From Nitrospirae bacterium MYbin3 (GTDB taxonomy: Bacteria; Nitrospirota; Thermodesulfovibrionia; Thermodesulfovibrionales; Dissulfurispiraceae): a stretch of DNA of 64,000 bases. Within the stretch, counting starts at the first letter, position 1. Each line of letters starts with the position of its first letter. The stretch is from positions 28,501 through 92,500 of the forward strand of contig PEAD01000007.1 in the NCBI GenBank assembly GCA_002753335.1. The letters run 5' to 3'. Shown piece by piece: positions 54,669 through 63,937 of the stretch. The translations under genes and the position numbers were made by a program. The notes below the pieces were generated by a model that was given only the letters and a program-made list of their open reading frames with translations, was not told where the DNA came from and did not search any database.

Positions 54669-55117
54669 ATATCCATCCTTAGGTTAAAGCTCTCCTCTTG
54701 CGGCTCACCAACCTTAACCGGCTCACCCGCAAGCCTTTCAAGCAGTGTCGGAATGCCCTCGATGTCCTTTATATCTTTTTGGCAGAGTATTTTTATGATT
54801 TCCCTTAACGGCAAAAACTCTTCCCACATGCCCAAAAGATGTCCGGAGACCTGTTTCATTAAGCTTTCGCCTTTAGCATCCCAATCCATAAGAAGAATAA
54901 CTTTATTAAAGCGCTCAGACAGGTCTTCGCAAAAATCATAAATCCCTTTGCCGGAATGCACTGTGATTATCTCTCCAACAAAGCCGAGTTTTCTCAGCGC
55001 AAGAACATCCTTTCTGCCTTCAACAATAACAGGGATGCGCTTGTTTGTCTCATAAAGCGATTGCAGCGCCTCTTTCAGCCTCTCTGCGCGCTCTATATCC
55101 GTTCCGGCAGGATGCAC
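54665..55117 (-). CDS. Small Toprim-domain protein
   Basis: The GTG-started 150-residue protein is mostly a Toprim domain: VIVEGRKDVLALRKLG with the conserved Glu, and VILLMDWDAKGESL with the DxD-type pair. Stand-alone Toprim proteins of this length are similar to archaeal UPF0292 or RNase M5-like nucleases. The substrate is unknown. It starts 1 nt after the dockerin-like gene. Confidence 0.82.
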   Translation of the reverse strand: MHPAGTDIERAERLKEALQSLYETNKRIPVIVEGRKDVLALRKLGFVGEIITVHSGKGIYDFCEDLSERFNKVILLMDWDAKGESLMKQVSGHLLGMWEEFLPLREIIKILCQKDIKDIEGIPTLLERLAGEPVKVGEPQEESFNLRMDM

Positions 55118-55118
55118 C

Positions 55119-56096
55119 CTATTTTATCAGGCGACCGACCAGACCATGCTGTATATCGAAAACCTCTCCGTTATCGCTGAACTTAAAAACCCTGCCCCAG
55201 ATGTCCAGCTCGTGATTTTCTGGACTGCCCGGCTGATAAGTCCAGCTCCCGAAGCCTCCGGTTCCTTTATTGTATCCTGTGGCTGTCCAGCCATTATGAC
55301 GGTCATACACTACGGTATAGGTTTCTCCACCCTTGATCGTACCCATAGGATTTACAGCGCCCATCCTGTCTGTATCCTGAAATTTCTTGGAAGCAGCATC
55401 AAATACAACCTTAAACTGTCTGCCTGATTTTATGTGTTCAACCCAGTTGTAGCTGCCGCCCATAATCTGGTTAGGATCTATTACCGAAAAAACGCCAATT
55501 GTCTGTCGCCCTAGCTTGGGATGCTGGTATGAAACCGTGTAGTTGCCCGGCCCTGCCGCATCTACCGGAATGCATAGATACCGGTCATCATCAGCGCATG
55601 CCTTGTTGTACTGCCCGAAAACATACTGCATGCCAGAATTAACAGTGCCTACATTGCCCGAAATGGTTCTTACATCCAGGCCGTCTTTGGCGAGGATAAA
55701 CTTAAAGTCCCTGAGATACACATTGCCCTCTCCCTTATATTTGAATCCTTTTGCATTTGATACATCAGCGAGCGGCAATATGCTGTCTATAAAGTCATAG
55801 TAATTTACAGCGCCATCGCCATTTATATCTCGTGATTTATTCCAATCGCCCTCAAACGAAAACAAAAGATGCGGTCCTTTGCGGTAGAAATTGTCATTGT
55901 AAAAAACCCTTAGGTGGTAAACCATTTTCTGTATTGTAGGATAGAAATCTATAGACCCGTCATACTGCTGTTTTGTCCCCGGATCAGTGGTCGAAAGCTT
56001 ATACTTGTTTTCGCCAAAAGAATTGGATGCGGTTAAAAGCAACCCAATACATAGAAAAACTGCTGCCCAAAAATTACAATAAACTCTCGTACCCAT
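55119..56096 (-). CDS. Secreted protein with dockerin/EF-hand-like calcium loop
   Basis: The 325-residue protein has a signal peptide (ending near SNSFG) and one calcium loop DINGDGAVNYYDFI (about residues 92-105), as in dockerin or EF-hand units. The rest is beta-rich and Gly/Tyr-rich with no recognised family. It is probably secreted or surface-bound. GGAGGGG precedes the ATG. It is first of a four-gene minus-strand group. Confidence 0.7.
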   Translation of the reverse strand: MGTRVYCNFWAAVFLCIGLLLTASNSFGENKYKLSTTDPGTKQQYDGSIDFYPTIQKMVYHLRVFYNDNFYRKGPHLLFSFEGDWNKSRDINGDGAVNYYDFIDSILPLADVSNAKGFKYKGEGNVYLRDFKFILAKDGLDVRTISGNVGTVNSGMQYVFGQYNKACADDDRYLCIPVDAAGPGNYTVSYQHPKLGRQTIGVFSVIDPNQIMGGSYNWVEHIKSGRQFKVVFDAASKKFQDTDRMGAVNPMGTIKGGETYTVVYDRHNGWTATGYNKGTGGFGSWTYQPGSPENHELDIWGRVFKFSDNGEVFDIQHGLVGRLIK

Positions 56097-56224
56097 TAAC
56101 CCCTCCTAGCTTAGACTTTTTTTATAATTCTACGCTTCAAAAATAATGTATGTAAAGGGAAAAGTACCAAATGCAAAAACCCTGCATCTGTTAAAATAAT
56201 AGATAAAAGACTTGTGGTGATTTA

Positions 56225-57160
56225 ATGAGCGAAACAAACGGACAAAAACTGAACGATATTATAAAATTCCTATCCAGCTATCTTCACGGCAAGGATACAG
56301 CCTTGCGGCTGTCTTTAGTGGCATTTTTCTCAAAGGGACATCTGTTAATAGAAGACCTGCCGGGTCTTGGAAAGACAACACTTGCAATAGCCATCTCAAA
56401 GGCGCTCGGCCTCAGTTTTGGCAGGATTCAATGTACGAGTGATCTTTTGCCGACAGACATTACCGGCTTGTCTATTTACAAAAAAGACAGCGGTGAGTTT
56501 GAATTCCATCCGGGGCCGATCTTCAACAATATCGTACTCGTTGATGAGATAAACAGGGCCACGCCAAAGACCCAGAGCGCACTTCTCGAAGCGATGGGAG
56601 AAAAACAGACAACCATCGAGGGCAAAACATACAGGCTTTCAAAACCGTTTTTTGTGATAGCCACCCAAAATCCGGTTGAGCAGTTCGGCACATTTCCGCT
56701 GCCCGAATCCCAGATGGACCGGTTTATGATGAAGATAAGCATCGGTTATGTCTCGCGGGAGGCTGAAAAAGAGATTATTTCGGGCGGCAGCAGGCGCGAG
56801 GAGCTATACTCCATCGAACCGATGATGAGCTCTGCTGAGGTGCTGCAGATACAGCGGGATGTAAAGGAGAAAGTATATTCATCCTCGAAGATTATGGACT
56901 ATATCATGGATATTGTGGGGGCAACCCGCAGCAGCAAATTCATACTTGCAGGCCTATCCACAAGAGGGGCTTTGGCGCTTAATTCCACAGCTAAGACCAA
57001 CGCCTATTTTAATGGAAGAGATTTTGTTATACCGGAAGATATAAAAGAGCTTGCTGAGCATACAATCCCTCACCGCGTAATATTTAGGGAGGAGTATGAT
57101 TCGGTAGATAAAAAGGAGATTGTGAGATCGATAATAGATCAGATCGCGGCCCCGGCGTAA
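56225..57160 (+). CDS. MoxR-family AAA+ ATPase
   Basis: The 311-residue protein has Walker A DLPGLGKTT, Walker B VLVDEINRA, sensor 1 FFVIATQNPVEQFGTFPLPESQMDRF, and the C-terminal lid. MoxR ATPases act as chaperones with DUF58 or VWA proteins. The next two genes, DUF58 and a transglutaminase, form the classic trio. GTGGTGAT lies upstream of the ATG. Confidence 0.95.
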   Translation: MSETNGQKLNDIIKFLSSYLHGKDTALRLSLVAFFSKGHLLIEDLPGLGKTTLAIAISKALGLSFGRIQCTSDLLPTDITGLSIYKKDSGEFEFHPGPIFNNIVLVDEINRATPKTQSALLEAMGEKQTTIEGKTYRLSKPFFVIATQNPVEQFGTFPLPESQMDRFMMKISIGYVSREAEKEIISGGSRREELYSIEPMMSSAEVLQIQRDVKEKVYSSSKIMDYIMDIVGATRSSKFILAGLSTRGALALNSTAKTNAYFNGRDFVIPEDIKELAEHTIPHRVIFREEYDSVDKKEIVRSIIDQIAAPA

Positions 57161-58026
57161 TAAAAATACTTAAGGCCGGAACTATTTACATCGGCCTGAC
57201 GCTGCTTTTGGGGTTTGCAGCGGTGAACACAGCAAACAATCTGCTTTACCTTATCGTTTCTGCGTTGCTTAGTCTGATGGGTGTTTCTGGTGTGTTTGGA
57301 AAGCGCAATATTTCGGGCATTGCAGTATCCCTTGAGTTTCCGGAAGAGATTTATGCAAACACAACGGTTCCGGTAAAAATCAAGATAGCGAACAGCCGTC
57401 GTTTTATGCCGGCATTTCTTATAAGGATTAAGGCCGGCAACGAAGACCTTCTGGTCCCTTTTATAGATCGAAAATCCACTGATGTCAGATATATGAACTT
57501 TGAATTCCCTATGCGGGGTGTTCAGTTCATCGAAAATATCTACATAAGCTCGGTCTTTCCATTCAACTTTTTTGTGCGCTTCAGGCAGGTGCCTAAAATT
57601 TATGAAATTATCGTATTCCCTGAACCCAAAGATTGCCAATGGCAATCACCGCTTGAACGCAGCAGGAAAACACGCGGAGAAAAAGGCTCTGACAAATCCG
57701 GATACGAGTCTGATATTATTTCTCTGCGAGAATACAGCTACGGCGATCCGCTAAAGTATCTTCACTGGAAGGCGAGCGCAAAAACAGGCACGCTGATTAC
57801 CAAAGAGCTTTCGGCTCTTCTGCTTCAGCCGGTGGTGATAGATTTTGAAAAAGTTCCGGTCAAAGAGATCGAAAAAAGAGTCTCATGCATAACCCATGCG
57901 ATACTCAAATATCACAAACAAAATATACCTGTCGGCTTGAAAATAGACGGAGAAACATACAATCCCGAAATTTCATCACAGCATAAGCGGGTTATGCTTA
58001 AGGCTCTGGCACTTTATGGAAAGTAA
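57160..58026 (+). CDS. DUF58 protein (start codon not canonical)
   Basis: The reading frame holds the conserved DUF58 N-terminus KAGTIYIGLTLLLGFAAVNTANNLLYL, two membrane helices and the GERGSDKSGYESD-like region with LREYSYGDPLKYLHWKASAKTGTLITKEL. However no ATG, GTG or TTG occurs upstream of the first helix; the first TTG (57208) lies inside it. I place a start at the ATA overlapping the MoxR stop (TAATA), but the true start or a sequence error is open. It overlaps the transglutaminase gene by 11 nt. It works with MoxR in membrane or envelope assembly. Confidence 0.78.
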   Translation: MKILKAGTIYIGLTLLLGFAAVNTANNLLYLIVSALLSLMGVSGVFGKRNISGIAVSLEFPEEIYANTTVPVKIKIANSRRFMPAFLIRIKAGNEDLLVPFIDRKSTDVRYMNFEFPMRGVQFIENIYISSVFPFNFFVRFRQVPKIYEIIVFPEPKDCQWQSPLERSRKTRGEKGSDKSGYESDIISLREYSYGDPLKYLHWKASAKTGTLITKELSALLLQPVVIDFEKVPVKEIEKRVSCITHAILKYHKQNIPVGLKIDGETYNPEISSQHKRVMLKALALYGK

Positions 58027-60001
58027 GAATCTATTAAACGCCAAAACTCGGCTAAAAGTCGAAAATCTTGTTAAAGGGTTCAGTTATGCTATAGGAGTTG
58101 TAGGCTTTCTCTCTGTAGCGCGAGATACAGGAATTACTTATAATCTGCTTTTTATCTCGCTCTCAGTCTTTGCCGTTTATCGTGAATCCCGCCTTAATCT
58201 TGTAATTCCAAGATGGGCAATAAATATTATTTCATTTTTGCTTATCGCCCTAGCCTTGATGCGTATGACCCAGGATAATATGGTGGTTCCTGCGCTCGAA
58301 TCACTGATAGCTCTTTTGGGTGTTAAATTCGTCGAGGAAAAAAAGTTTAGGGACTACATGCAGGTTTATGCCATATCCATTTTTCTGCTTGCTGGGTCGG
58401 CTCTGCTTTCTCTGGATATGCTTTTTCTGACCTTCTTCTTTTCTCTTGTTTTCCTGATAACAATGACCGTTGTGCTGCTTACCTACTATTCTGAAGACAG
58501 CGCTATGGAGCTTCAAGCTTCGACCGCAATAAAGATCGTTTATCGGGCTGTTTTAATAACCTTGATATCTATTCCGATTACAATATTCTTTTTCATCATC
58601 CTTCCGCGCACGAATTATCCCCTTTTGAATTTCCTGAACAGGGCTGCTACGGGGATGAGCGGCTTTACAGATTCAATAACTCTCGGTGAGATATCCGATA
58701 TTTTCGAAGATAACACAGTGCTTTTCAGGGTAAAGATGAACAAAGTTGACGACAAGTTTCTTTACTGGCGAGGCATTGTGCTTGATCATTTTGACGGACG
58801 CACATGGCGAAGTATGGGCGCAGGCGAAGAACAAAAGCTTTGGCGAACCGATCTGCGTGGCGTACGAATTTTTCAAAGCGTGTTTCTTGAACCTTACAAC
58901 AACCGTTATTTTTTCGGCCTCGATAAACCAACATATGTGCATTATCCTAAAGTGAAGAGATTTGATGACCTAACCTTTCGTGCGCCCGAGAATGTAATGA
59001 GAAAGATAAAATATGATGCAATCTCGATACTTTCGGATACTATGCCAGCAAACATAGCTGAGGCGAATAAAAACCTTCAACTGCCGTTTGACAAGCTGGG
59101 GACTTTGTCGAAGGTCAAAGAGCTTGCGGGCTCTATTGTTGAAAACAGAAAAGGTGAGAATGCGGTTAATGCACTGCAGCATTACTTGAACAGCGGGGCA
59201 TTTAGATATTCGATAAGGGGCATGCCGGTTTCAAAAAAACCGCTCGAGGAATTTTTGTTCGATAGAAAAGAAGGCAGCTGCGAATATTATGCTTCGGCCA
59301 TGGCTGTGATGCTAAGGCTTTCGGGGATACCGGCCCGGCTTGTGGGAGGATTCAGGGGCGGTGACTATAACGACATCGGCGGCTATTATATGGTGCCTCA
59401 AAAATATGCCCATGTATGGGTCGAGGCTTATATTGAGGGCAAGGGCTGGAAGCGCATCGAACCTACACCTGCCGGAAGCGGGATCTCAACGGTCAAAATA
59501 AGAAAAGGCTTTTTAAGGGGCCTGCAGTTTTTTATAGACAGCATCAACTATTATTGGAGCGCAGCGGTAATAAACTACAACCTTGAAAAACAGATAAACA
59601 TAGTCGGAAGCCTTATGAAAGCTTTTAAACAGCCTTCTTTAAGATTGTCTCTGGATAAGGGAGAGGCTGCGAGAACCTCTCTTTTGATTATAGCAACCGC
59701 TGCTTTCGCAGGCCTGCTGGTCATTCTATTAAAAAGGAAGAGACAAAGCCCTGAAGACAAAATTCTCAATAGCTTTTTGGCTGCAATCGGAAAGCATGGA
59801 TACAGAAAAAGCAGCTCCGAAGGCTTAGAAGAGTTTGTCGCTAAAATCCGAGACCCCCATATAAGAAAGGATGCAGCAACGTTTGTTTCTAAATTCCAGC
59901 AATTTTATTACCGCGACCTTAAAATCGGGAAAGATGAACTGAATAGATTGGCTGATATAATCACGAAAGTTAAAAGGCGACGAGCGGATTTGAACCGCTG
60001 A
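58016..60001 (+). CDS. TgpA-like membrane transglutaminase
   Basis: The 661-residue protein has about six N-terminal helices (about 20-205), a periplasmic transglutaminase domain (about 340-500) with Cys in EGSCEYYASAMAVMLR and His in YAHVWVEAY followed by IEPTPA, a late helix (LLIIATAAFAGLLVILL) and a cytoplasmic tail. It is typical of TgpA in MoxR-DUF58-TgpA operons. The last 26 nt run antisense through tRNA-Cys, so its C-terminus (KRRRADLNR) is set by the tRNA sequence. Confidence 0.93.
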   Translation: MESKNLLNAKTRLKVENLVKGFSYAIGVVGFLSVARDTGITYNLLFISLSVFAVYRESRLNLVIPRWAINIISFLLIALALMRMTQDNMVVPALESLIALLGVKFVEEKKFRDYMQVYAISIFLLAGSALLSLDMLFLTFFFSLVFLITMTVVLLTYYSEDSAMELQASTAIKIVYRAVLITLISIPITIFFFIILPRTNYPLLNFLNRAATGMSGFTDSITLGEISDIFEDNTVLFRVKMNKVDDKFLYWRGIVLDHFDGRTWRSMGAGEEQKLWRTDLRGVRIFQSVFLEPYNNRYFFGLDKPTYVHYPKVKRFDDLTFRAPENVMRKIKYDAISILSDTMPANIAEANKNLQLPFDKLGTLSKVKELAGSIVENRKGENAVNALQHYLNSGAFRYSIRGMPVSKKPLEEFLFDRKEGSCEYYASAMAVMLRLSGIPARLVGGFRGGDYNDIGGYYMVPQKYAHVWVEAYIEGKGWKRIEPTPAGSGISTVKIRKGFLRGLQFFIDSINYYWSAAVINYNLEKQINIVGSLMKAFKQPSLRLSLDKGEAARTSLLIIATAAFAGLLVILLKRKRQSPEDKILNSFLAAIGKHGYRKSSSEGLEEFVAKIRDPHIRKDAATFVSKFQQFYYRDLKIGKDELNRLADIITKVKRRRADLNR

Positions 60002-60046
60002 ATCGAGGTTTTGCAGACCTCTCCCTTGCCACTTGGGTACGTCGCC
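59975..60046 (-). tRNA. tRNA-Cys(GCA)
   Basis: The reverse strand folds to a cloverleaf with acceptor GGCGACG/CGTCGCC, anticodon loop CTGCAAA (anticodon GCA) and TTCAAAT T-loop. Discriminator U is as expected for Cys. CCA is not encoded. Confidence 0.95.
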
Positions 60047-60055
60047 GTTTTTAAA

Positions 60056-60131
60056 TGGAGCGGGTGGCGGGATTCGAACCCGTGACCCCAACCTTGGCAA
60101 GGTTGTGCTCTACCAACTGAGCTACACCCGC
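60056..60131 (-). tRNA. tRNA-Gly(GCC)
   Basis: The reverse strand folds to a cloverleaf with acceptor GCGGGTG/CACCCGC, anticodon loop TTGCCAA (anticodon GCC) and TTCGAAT T-loop. The CCA end is encoded. It lies 9 nt upstream of tRNA-Cys, probably in one transcript. Confidence 0.96.
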
Positions 60132-60274
60132 AATTAATTGACCCTTTTGTCAGAATTTATCAAGGCCTTAGCCTGACTAAATATCCAGAGCCGTTTTCCT
60201 GTAAGAATTAATGAACAATTGCCAACAGAAAAAGAGTTTATAAAATTATCATAACGGCCGGAGATATGTCAATT

Positions 60275-60289
60275 TTTGTCGGCGACAAA
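60275..60289. promoter_or_regulatory. 15-bp perfect palindrome upstream of TatD-radical SAM gene
   Basis: TTTGTCGGCGACAAA is symmetric and flanked by AT-rich sequence in the 237-nt gap before the fusion gene. It may be an operator. Nothing else clear is seen in the gap. Confidence 0.3.
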
Positions 60290-60368
60290 TTTCGGTACAG
60301 TTTTAAAAAACGAATCACATGCGTTAGTATAAAAAATTGATTAATGTAAAGCTGGAGAAAAACAAACT

Positions 60369-61727
60369 ATGATAGACACCCATTGCCACCTTGAAATGAG
60401 CCAGTTTGACAGCGACAGAGAAGCTGTCATTAAAAGAGCATTTGAGAACGGCCTTGAGGCACTTATTGCGATTGGTTCGGATCTGAAAGGCTGTGAAGGC
60501 GCATTTAACCTTGCCGAGAAATATTCAAACATTTATGCTGTGATAGGCATACATCCCCACGACGCAAAAGATTTTAATGATGAAGTTCTTTCTCAAATTG
60601 AAACGTGGACGAATAGCAAAAAAGTTGTTGCTATAGGTGAAATCGGTCTCGACTACCACTATGACCACTCTCCCCGAAAAGTTCAGCAAGAGGTCTTTGC
60701 AAAACAGCTTGCTTATGCGAAAAAGTGCGGTCTTCCTGTTGTCGTGCATAGCAGAGAAGCAAAGGAAGATACCCTGAAAATCCTAGAAGAATCGGGCGTG
60801 AAAAAAGGCATAATGCACTGCTTTTCGGGCGATATGGATATGGCACAGAAGACCATGGCCCTTGGTTTCCATATATCGATTGCAGGTCCGGTAACTTTTA
60901 AAAAGGCGTTGGCGCTGAAAGAGGTCGCTAGGTCTGTGCCGGACGACTATCTTTTAATCGAAACCGACGCCCCGTATCTTGCTCCGGAGCCTATGCGCGG
61001 CAAGCGCAACGAGCCTGCATTCGTTGCCCACACCGCAAGATGTATAGCTGCACTAAGGGGTGTGACTTTTGGAGACATTGATCGCATCACAACAATAAAT
61101 GCCAAAAGACTGTTCGGAATCGGGAACGTAAATACCGGAGGAGAGATTGCATACAAAATAAGAAATAGCCTTTACCTTAATGTTACGAACAGATGCACGA
61201 GTAAATGCATTTTCTGCGTAAGATTTCAGGGCGATTTTGTAAAAGGCCACAATCTCAGGCTGGAGAAAGAGCCGACCGAAGACGAGCTTACAAATGCGAT
61301 AGGTGATCCTTTAGCTTATGCTGAAGTGGTCTTCTGCGGATATGGAGAGCCTCTGCTTCGTCTAGATACAGTAAAAACGGTTGCTGCTTGGGTAAAGGAA
61401 AAAGGCGGCAAGGTAAGGATAAACACCAACGGTCACGGAAACTTGATCCACAAAAAAAATATTTTGCCCGAACTCAAAGGCATTGTGGACTCTATGTCTA
61501 TAAGTCTTGACGCGCACGATGCCGAAACTTATGACAGGCTTTGCAATCCTTTATTTGACAACGCATTTGAGGAGGTTGTCAATTTTATCCGGGAGGCGAA
61601 AAGGTATCTGCCGGATGTTCAGGCAACTATCGTAACCGCAGAAGGCGTGGATGTGGGAAAATGCAGAGAGATTGCGGATTCATTGGGAGTTAAGCTGCGA
61701 ATTAGAGAACTTGATATAGTGGGGTAA
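60369..61727 (+). CDS. TatD-type hydrolase fused to radical SAM protein
   Basis: The 452-residue protein joins a complete TatD metal-dependent nuclease domain (about 1-255; MIDTHCHL, GEIGLDYHYD, PVVVHSREA, ETDAPYLAP) to a radical SAM domain (about 265-452) with CTSKCIFC and a GYGEPLLR SAM motif. TatD proteins are 3-prime exonucleases or deoxyribonuclease-like; the radical SAM reaction is unknown. GGAG precedes the ATG. The fusion suggests both act on the same nucleic acid or nucleotide. Confidence 0.92.
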   Translation: MIDTHCHLEMSQFDSDREAVIKRAFENGLEALIAIGSDLKGCEGAFNLAEKYSNIYAVIGIHPHDAKDFNDEVLSQIETWTNSKKVVAIGEIGLDYHYDHSPRKVQQEVFAKQLAYAKKCGLPVVVHSREAKEDTLKILEESGVKKGIMHCFSGDMDMAQKTMALGFHISIAGPVTFKKALALKEVARSVPDDYLLIETDAPYLAPEPMRGKRNEPAFVAHTARCIAALRGVTFGDIDRITTINAKRLFGIGNVNTGGEIAYKIRNSLYLNVTNRCTSKCIFCVRFQGDFVKGHNLRLEKEPTEDELTNAIGDPLAYAEVVFCGYGEPLLRLDTVKTVAAWVKEKGGKVRINTNGHGNLIHKKNILPELKGIVDSMSISLDAHDAETYDRLCNPLFDNAFEEVVNFIREAKRYLPDVQATIVTAEGVDVGKCREIADSLGVKLRIRELDIVG

Positions 61728-61735
61728 AGTGTTTC

Positions 61736-62335
61736 TCAGTAAGGTACTAAAATCGGCACATCCCCGATATTCTGGAGAGGGCCGAGGGGTTTCTTTTTGC
61801 TGTCATCAACATCTATATGCGGGGTTCCTCCAGAAATCTTGTAAACAACCACATCGTTGACAATAACGATAATAGCATTGAATTTCCATCCGGACATTCT
61901 TGTTTTTCGAGTAAAAGTGAATAGGTCAGTTATTACATTGCCGTATCTTTGGTATCTGGTCTGCTGTAGGTCAACCTCGTATGCGGTACACATTGCTCTT
62001 GCCTTAATGCAGTTCTGAATGCCTTCGTCAAGGTCTTCTTTTTTAATTGAAGGGTTGACCAGAAAGCGCTGCATAATATCAATATGGGTCATAATTCTTA
62101 TGTTTGGTGTGTTTAAAGGGTCGAAGCCGAGAGCTTTTAATTCTGTTGTTGTTGTTTTTGAAATAGTAATATTATCAAAAGCTGCCTTAATTTCTAAATA
62201 GTTATTCCACGGAGAGATTACGCTATGAGACCCCTTAGGCAGGAGGCTTCCGCAGCCTGATGCTGCAATTAAAACAGCAGCGAAGAAAAAAAAAGTAACA
62301 GCGCAGATAAATGCATATCTCAATCCGTATTTCAT
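61736..62335 (-). CDS. Hypothetical lipoprotein
   Basis: From ATG 62335 the 199-residue protein has a signal with lipobox AASGC. The mature part (about 30-199) has no recognised family; it contains IKKEDLDEGIQNCIKARAMCTAYEVD and a beta-rich end (IVIVNDVVVYKISGGTPHIDVDD). The fold or role is unknown. GAGGTGAG lies upstream. Confidence 0.65.
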   Translation of the reverse strand: MKYGLRYAFICAVTFFFFAAVLIAASGCGSLLPKGSHSVISPWNNYLEIKAAFDNITISKTTTTELKALGFDPLNTPNIRIMTHIDIMQRFLVNPSIKKEDLDEGIQNCIKARAMCTAYEVDLQQTRYQRYGNVITDLFTFTRKTRMSGWKFNAIIVIVNDVVVYKISGGTPHIDVDDSKKKPLGPLQNIGDVPILVPY

Positions 62336-62554
62336 ATTTTTAGCACTCACCTCAAGCATAATAAAAATATATCAAAAAGAGGACTAAGATTCAAGAAAAG
62401 GCAGTGCGATACGTTCGCAACGAAAGTTTTTTTCTTTTGTCCTTTTAAAGCCGGATGATGTGTTTTCAGTGACAATATGTCTTTAAGAAACAGCGCATCT
62501 GCAAAAACTAACGCCTTCCTTAAAGAAATTTTATAGTTTACCAAGCCATACGGT
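62336..62554. other. Intergenic stretch
   Basis: These 219 nt separate two minus-strand genes. A 65-codon reading frame exists on the reverse strand, but I see no support for it. No other clear signal is seen. Confidence 0.4.
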
Positions 62555-62920
62555 CTATTGAGAAGTTTTTATCTTCAGTATTATGATGATAGGTATAACT
62601 AGCACCGCTGCTATAGAGATCTTCATTGTGATCGTATCTATGGTGAGGAGCGATACAGATCCTCCGGCGCATATCATAATCAGTGCGTAGACTTTAGCTC
62701 TGAGTGGCATGCTTCTTTTTTCGTGCCATTGCTTGATGAGTGGGCCGAACGTCTTGTTTGTTAGTAGTTGGTCATGAAGCTTCTTTGAAGATTTAGCGAA
62801 ACAGGCGACGGCAAGAAGCAACAGTGGGGTGGTCGGCAGTAAAGGCAGGAATATGCCGAGAGTAGCCAGTCCGACAAAGATGAATCCTATCGTTATAAAG
62901 AAAATCTTATGCATTACCAT
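62555..62920 (-). CDS. DUF454 (YbaN-like) membrane protein
   Basis: The 121-residue protein has an N-terminal helix pair with the family motif GLATLGIFLPLLPTTPLLLLAVACFAKSS and a further hydrophobic C-terminal region. DUF454/YbaN are small inner-membrane proteins of unknown function. An ATG at 62914 is an alternative start. Confidence 0.88.
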   Translation of the reverse strand: MVMHKIFFITIGFIFVGLATLGIFLPLLPTTPLLLLAVACFAKSSKKLHDQLLTNKTFGPLIKQWHEKRSMPLRAKVYALIMICAGGSVSLLTIDTITMKISIAAVLVIPIIIILKIKTSQ

Positions 62921-63157
62921 TCAGTCCATAAACCATATAGGAGGAATCGACTCATAAAACCGTTCACTACGACCACAGTGTATAACGGCAGAGCGATGAA
63001 ATACAGTTACAGATCTTTTTTATTATACTTCAATACTTTTGCTGCAAGCAGATTTTGTGGATTTGTAGACGGCATCAATAAGCAAAACATTATTTATTCG
63101 TAATATTATCTGCCAGATCAGGTATTGGCAACTACACCTAACGGCCTTTTCCAAACA
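62921..63157. other. Intergenic stretch before trpC end
   Basis: This 237-nt AT-rich stretch between DUF454 and trpC has an AGGAGGAAT on the plus strand but no convincing gene, and no clear terminator for trpC. Confidence 0.35.
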
Positions 63158-63937
63158 TCAGCCTGTCAGTTCTTCTATTTTTTTGCCGATATCTTCGGAA
63201 GACATCAAAGCGGTACCTATCAGCATCGCATCAATGCTTGCTTTTTCGAGCGTTTCAGCATCACGGCGTTCTTTGATGCCGCTTTCTGCCACAACGACAA
63301 TTCCGGCAGGTATTTGCTTTTTAAGCCTGAAGGTTGTTGAAAGGTCTATTTTCAAGGTTTTAAGATCTCTGTTGTTGATGCCGATTATCGGAGCTTTTAT
63401 CAAAAGCGCTGTTTCGAGCTCATTCTCGTTATGAATCTCGAACAAAACAGAAAGACCTATTTCATGTGCAAGGCAGAGATACTCGTCTGCCTGCCCTCTT
63501 TCTAAAACAGATGCCATCAAAAGTATTGCGTCTGCCTGATTCGCTCTCGCTTCATAAATCTGATATTCATCAAAGATAAAATCTTTTCGAAGAGCGGGCA
63601 GCGATGAGGCATTTTTCACGATCGCAATATATGACAGATGACCTTGAAAGTAGTCTTCTTCGGTAAGAACCGAAATTGCGTTTGCGCCTTTGCTCTCATA
63701 GATTGACGCTATGCGTTCAGGCTCGAACTCTTTCCTGATAAGCCCTTTTGAAGGCGATGCCTTCTTTAATTCGGCTATAAGCTTTATTCTGCTGCTTTGC
63801 CGCTTTATTGCTGATTTAAAATCTCTTGATGGCTCTATATTCGCAATTGTATTTTTCAGTTCTGCAAGCGATGTGCCGCGTTTCGCATCAGCAAGACGTT
63901 CCTGTTTTTTTCTCAGTATTTCTTTAAGTATGCTCAT
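63158..63937 (-). CDS. trpC: Indole-3-glycerol phosphate synthase
   Basis: The 259-residue TIM-barrel enzyme has the N-terminal IKLIAELKKASPSKG with the catalytic Lys, RKDFIFDEYQIYEARANQADAILLM, and GINNRDLKTLKIDL plus VAESGI. It closes the indole ring in tryptophan synthesis. The start overlaps the stop of an upstream gene (ATGA), so it belongs to a trp operon that continues beyond the window. trpF is not visible downstream. Confidence 0.96.
   Translation of the reverse strand: MSILKEILRKKQERLADAKRGTSLAELKNTIANIEPSRDFKSAIKRQSSRIKLIAELKKASPSKGLIRKEFEPERIASIYESKGANAISVLTEEDYFQGHLSYIAIVKNASSLPALRKDFIFDEYQIYEARANQADAILLMASVLERGQADEYLCLAHEIGLSVLFEIHNENELETALLIKAPIIGINNRDLKTLKIDLSTTFRLKKQIPAGIVVVAESGIKERRDAETLEKASIDAMLIGTALMSSEDIGKKIEELTG

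Noticed and set aside
62347..62544. 65-codon reverse frame between the lipoprotein and DUF454 genes
   Set aside because: No ribosome site, no family, and it overlaps the start region of the lipoprotein gene.
62909..63103. 64-codon plus frame after DUF454
   Set aside because: It overlaps the DUF454 start on the other strand and has no protein-like pattern; the AGGAGGAAT inside it is not followed by a good start.
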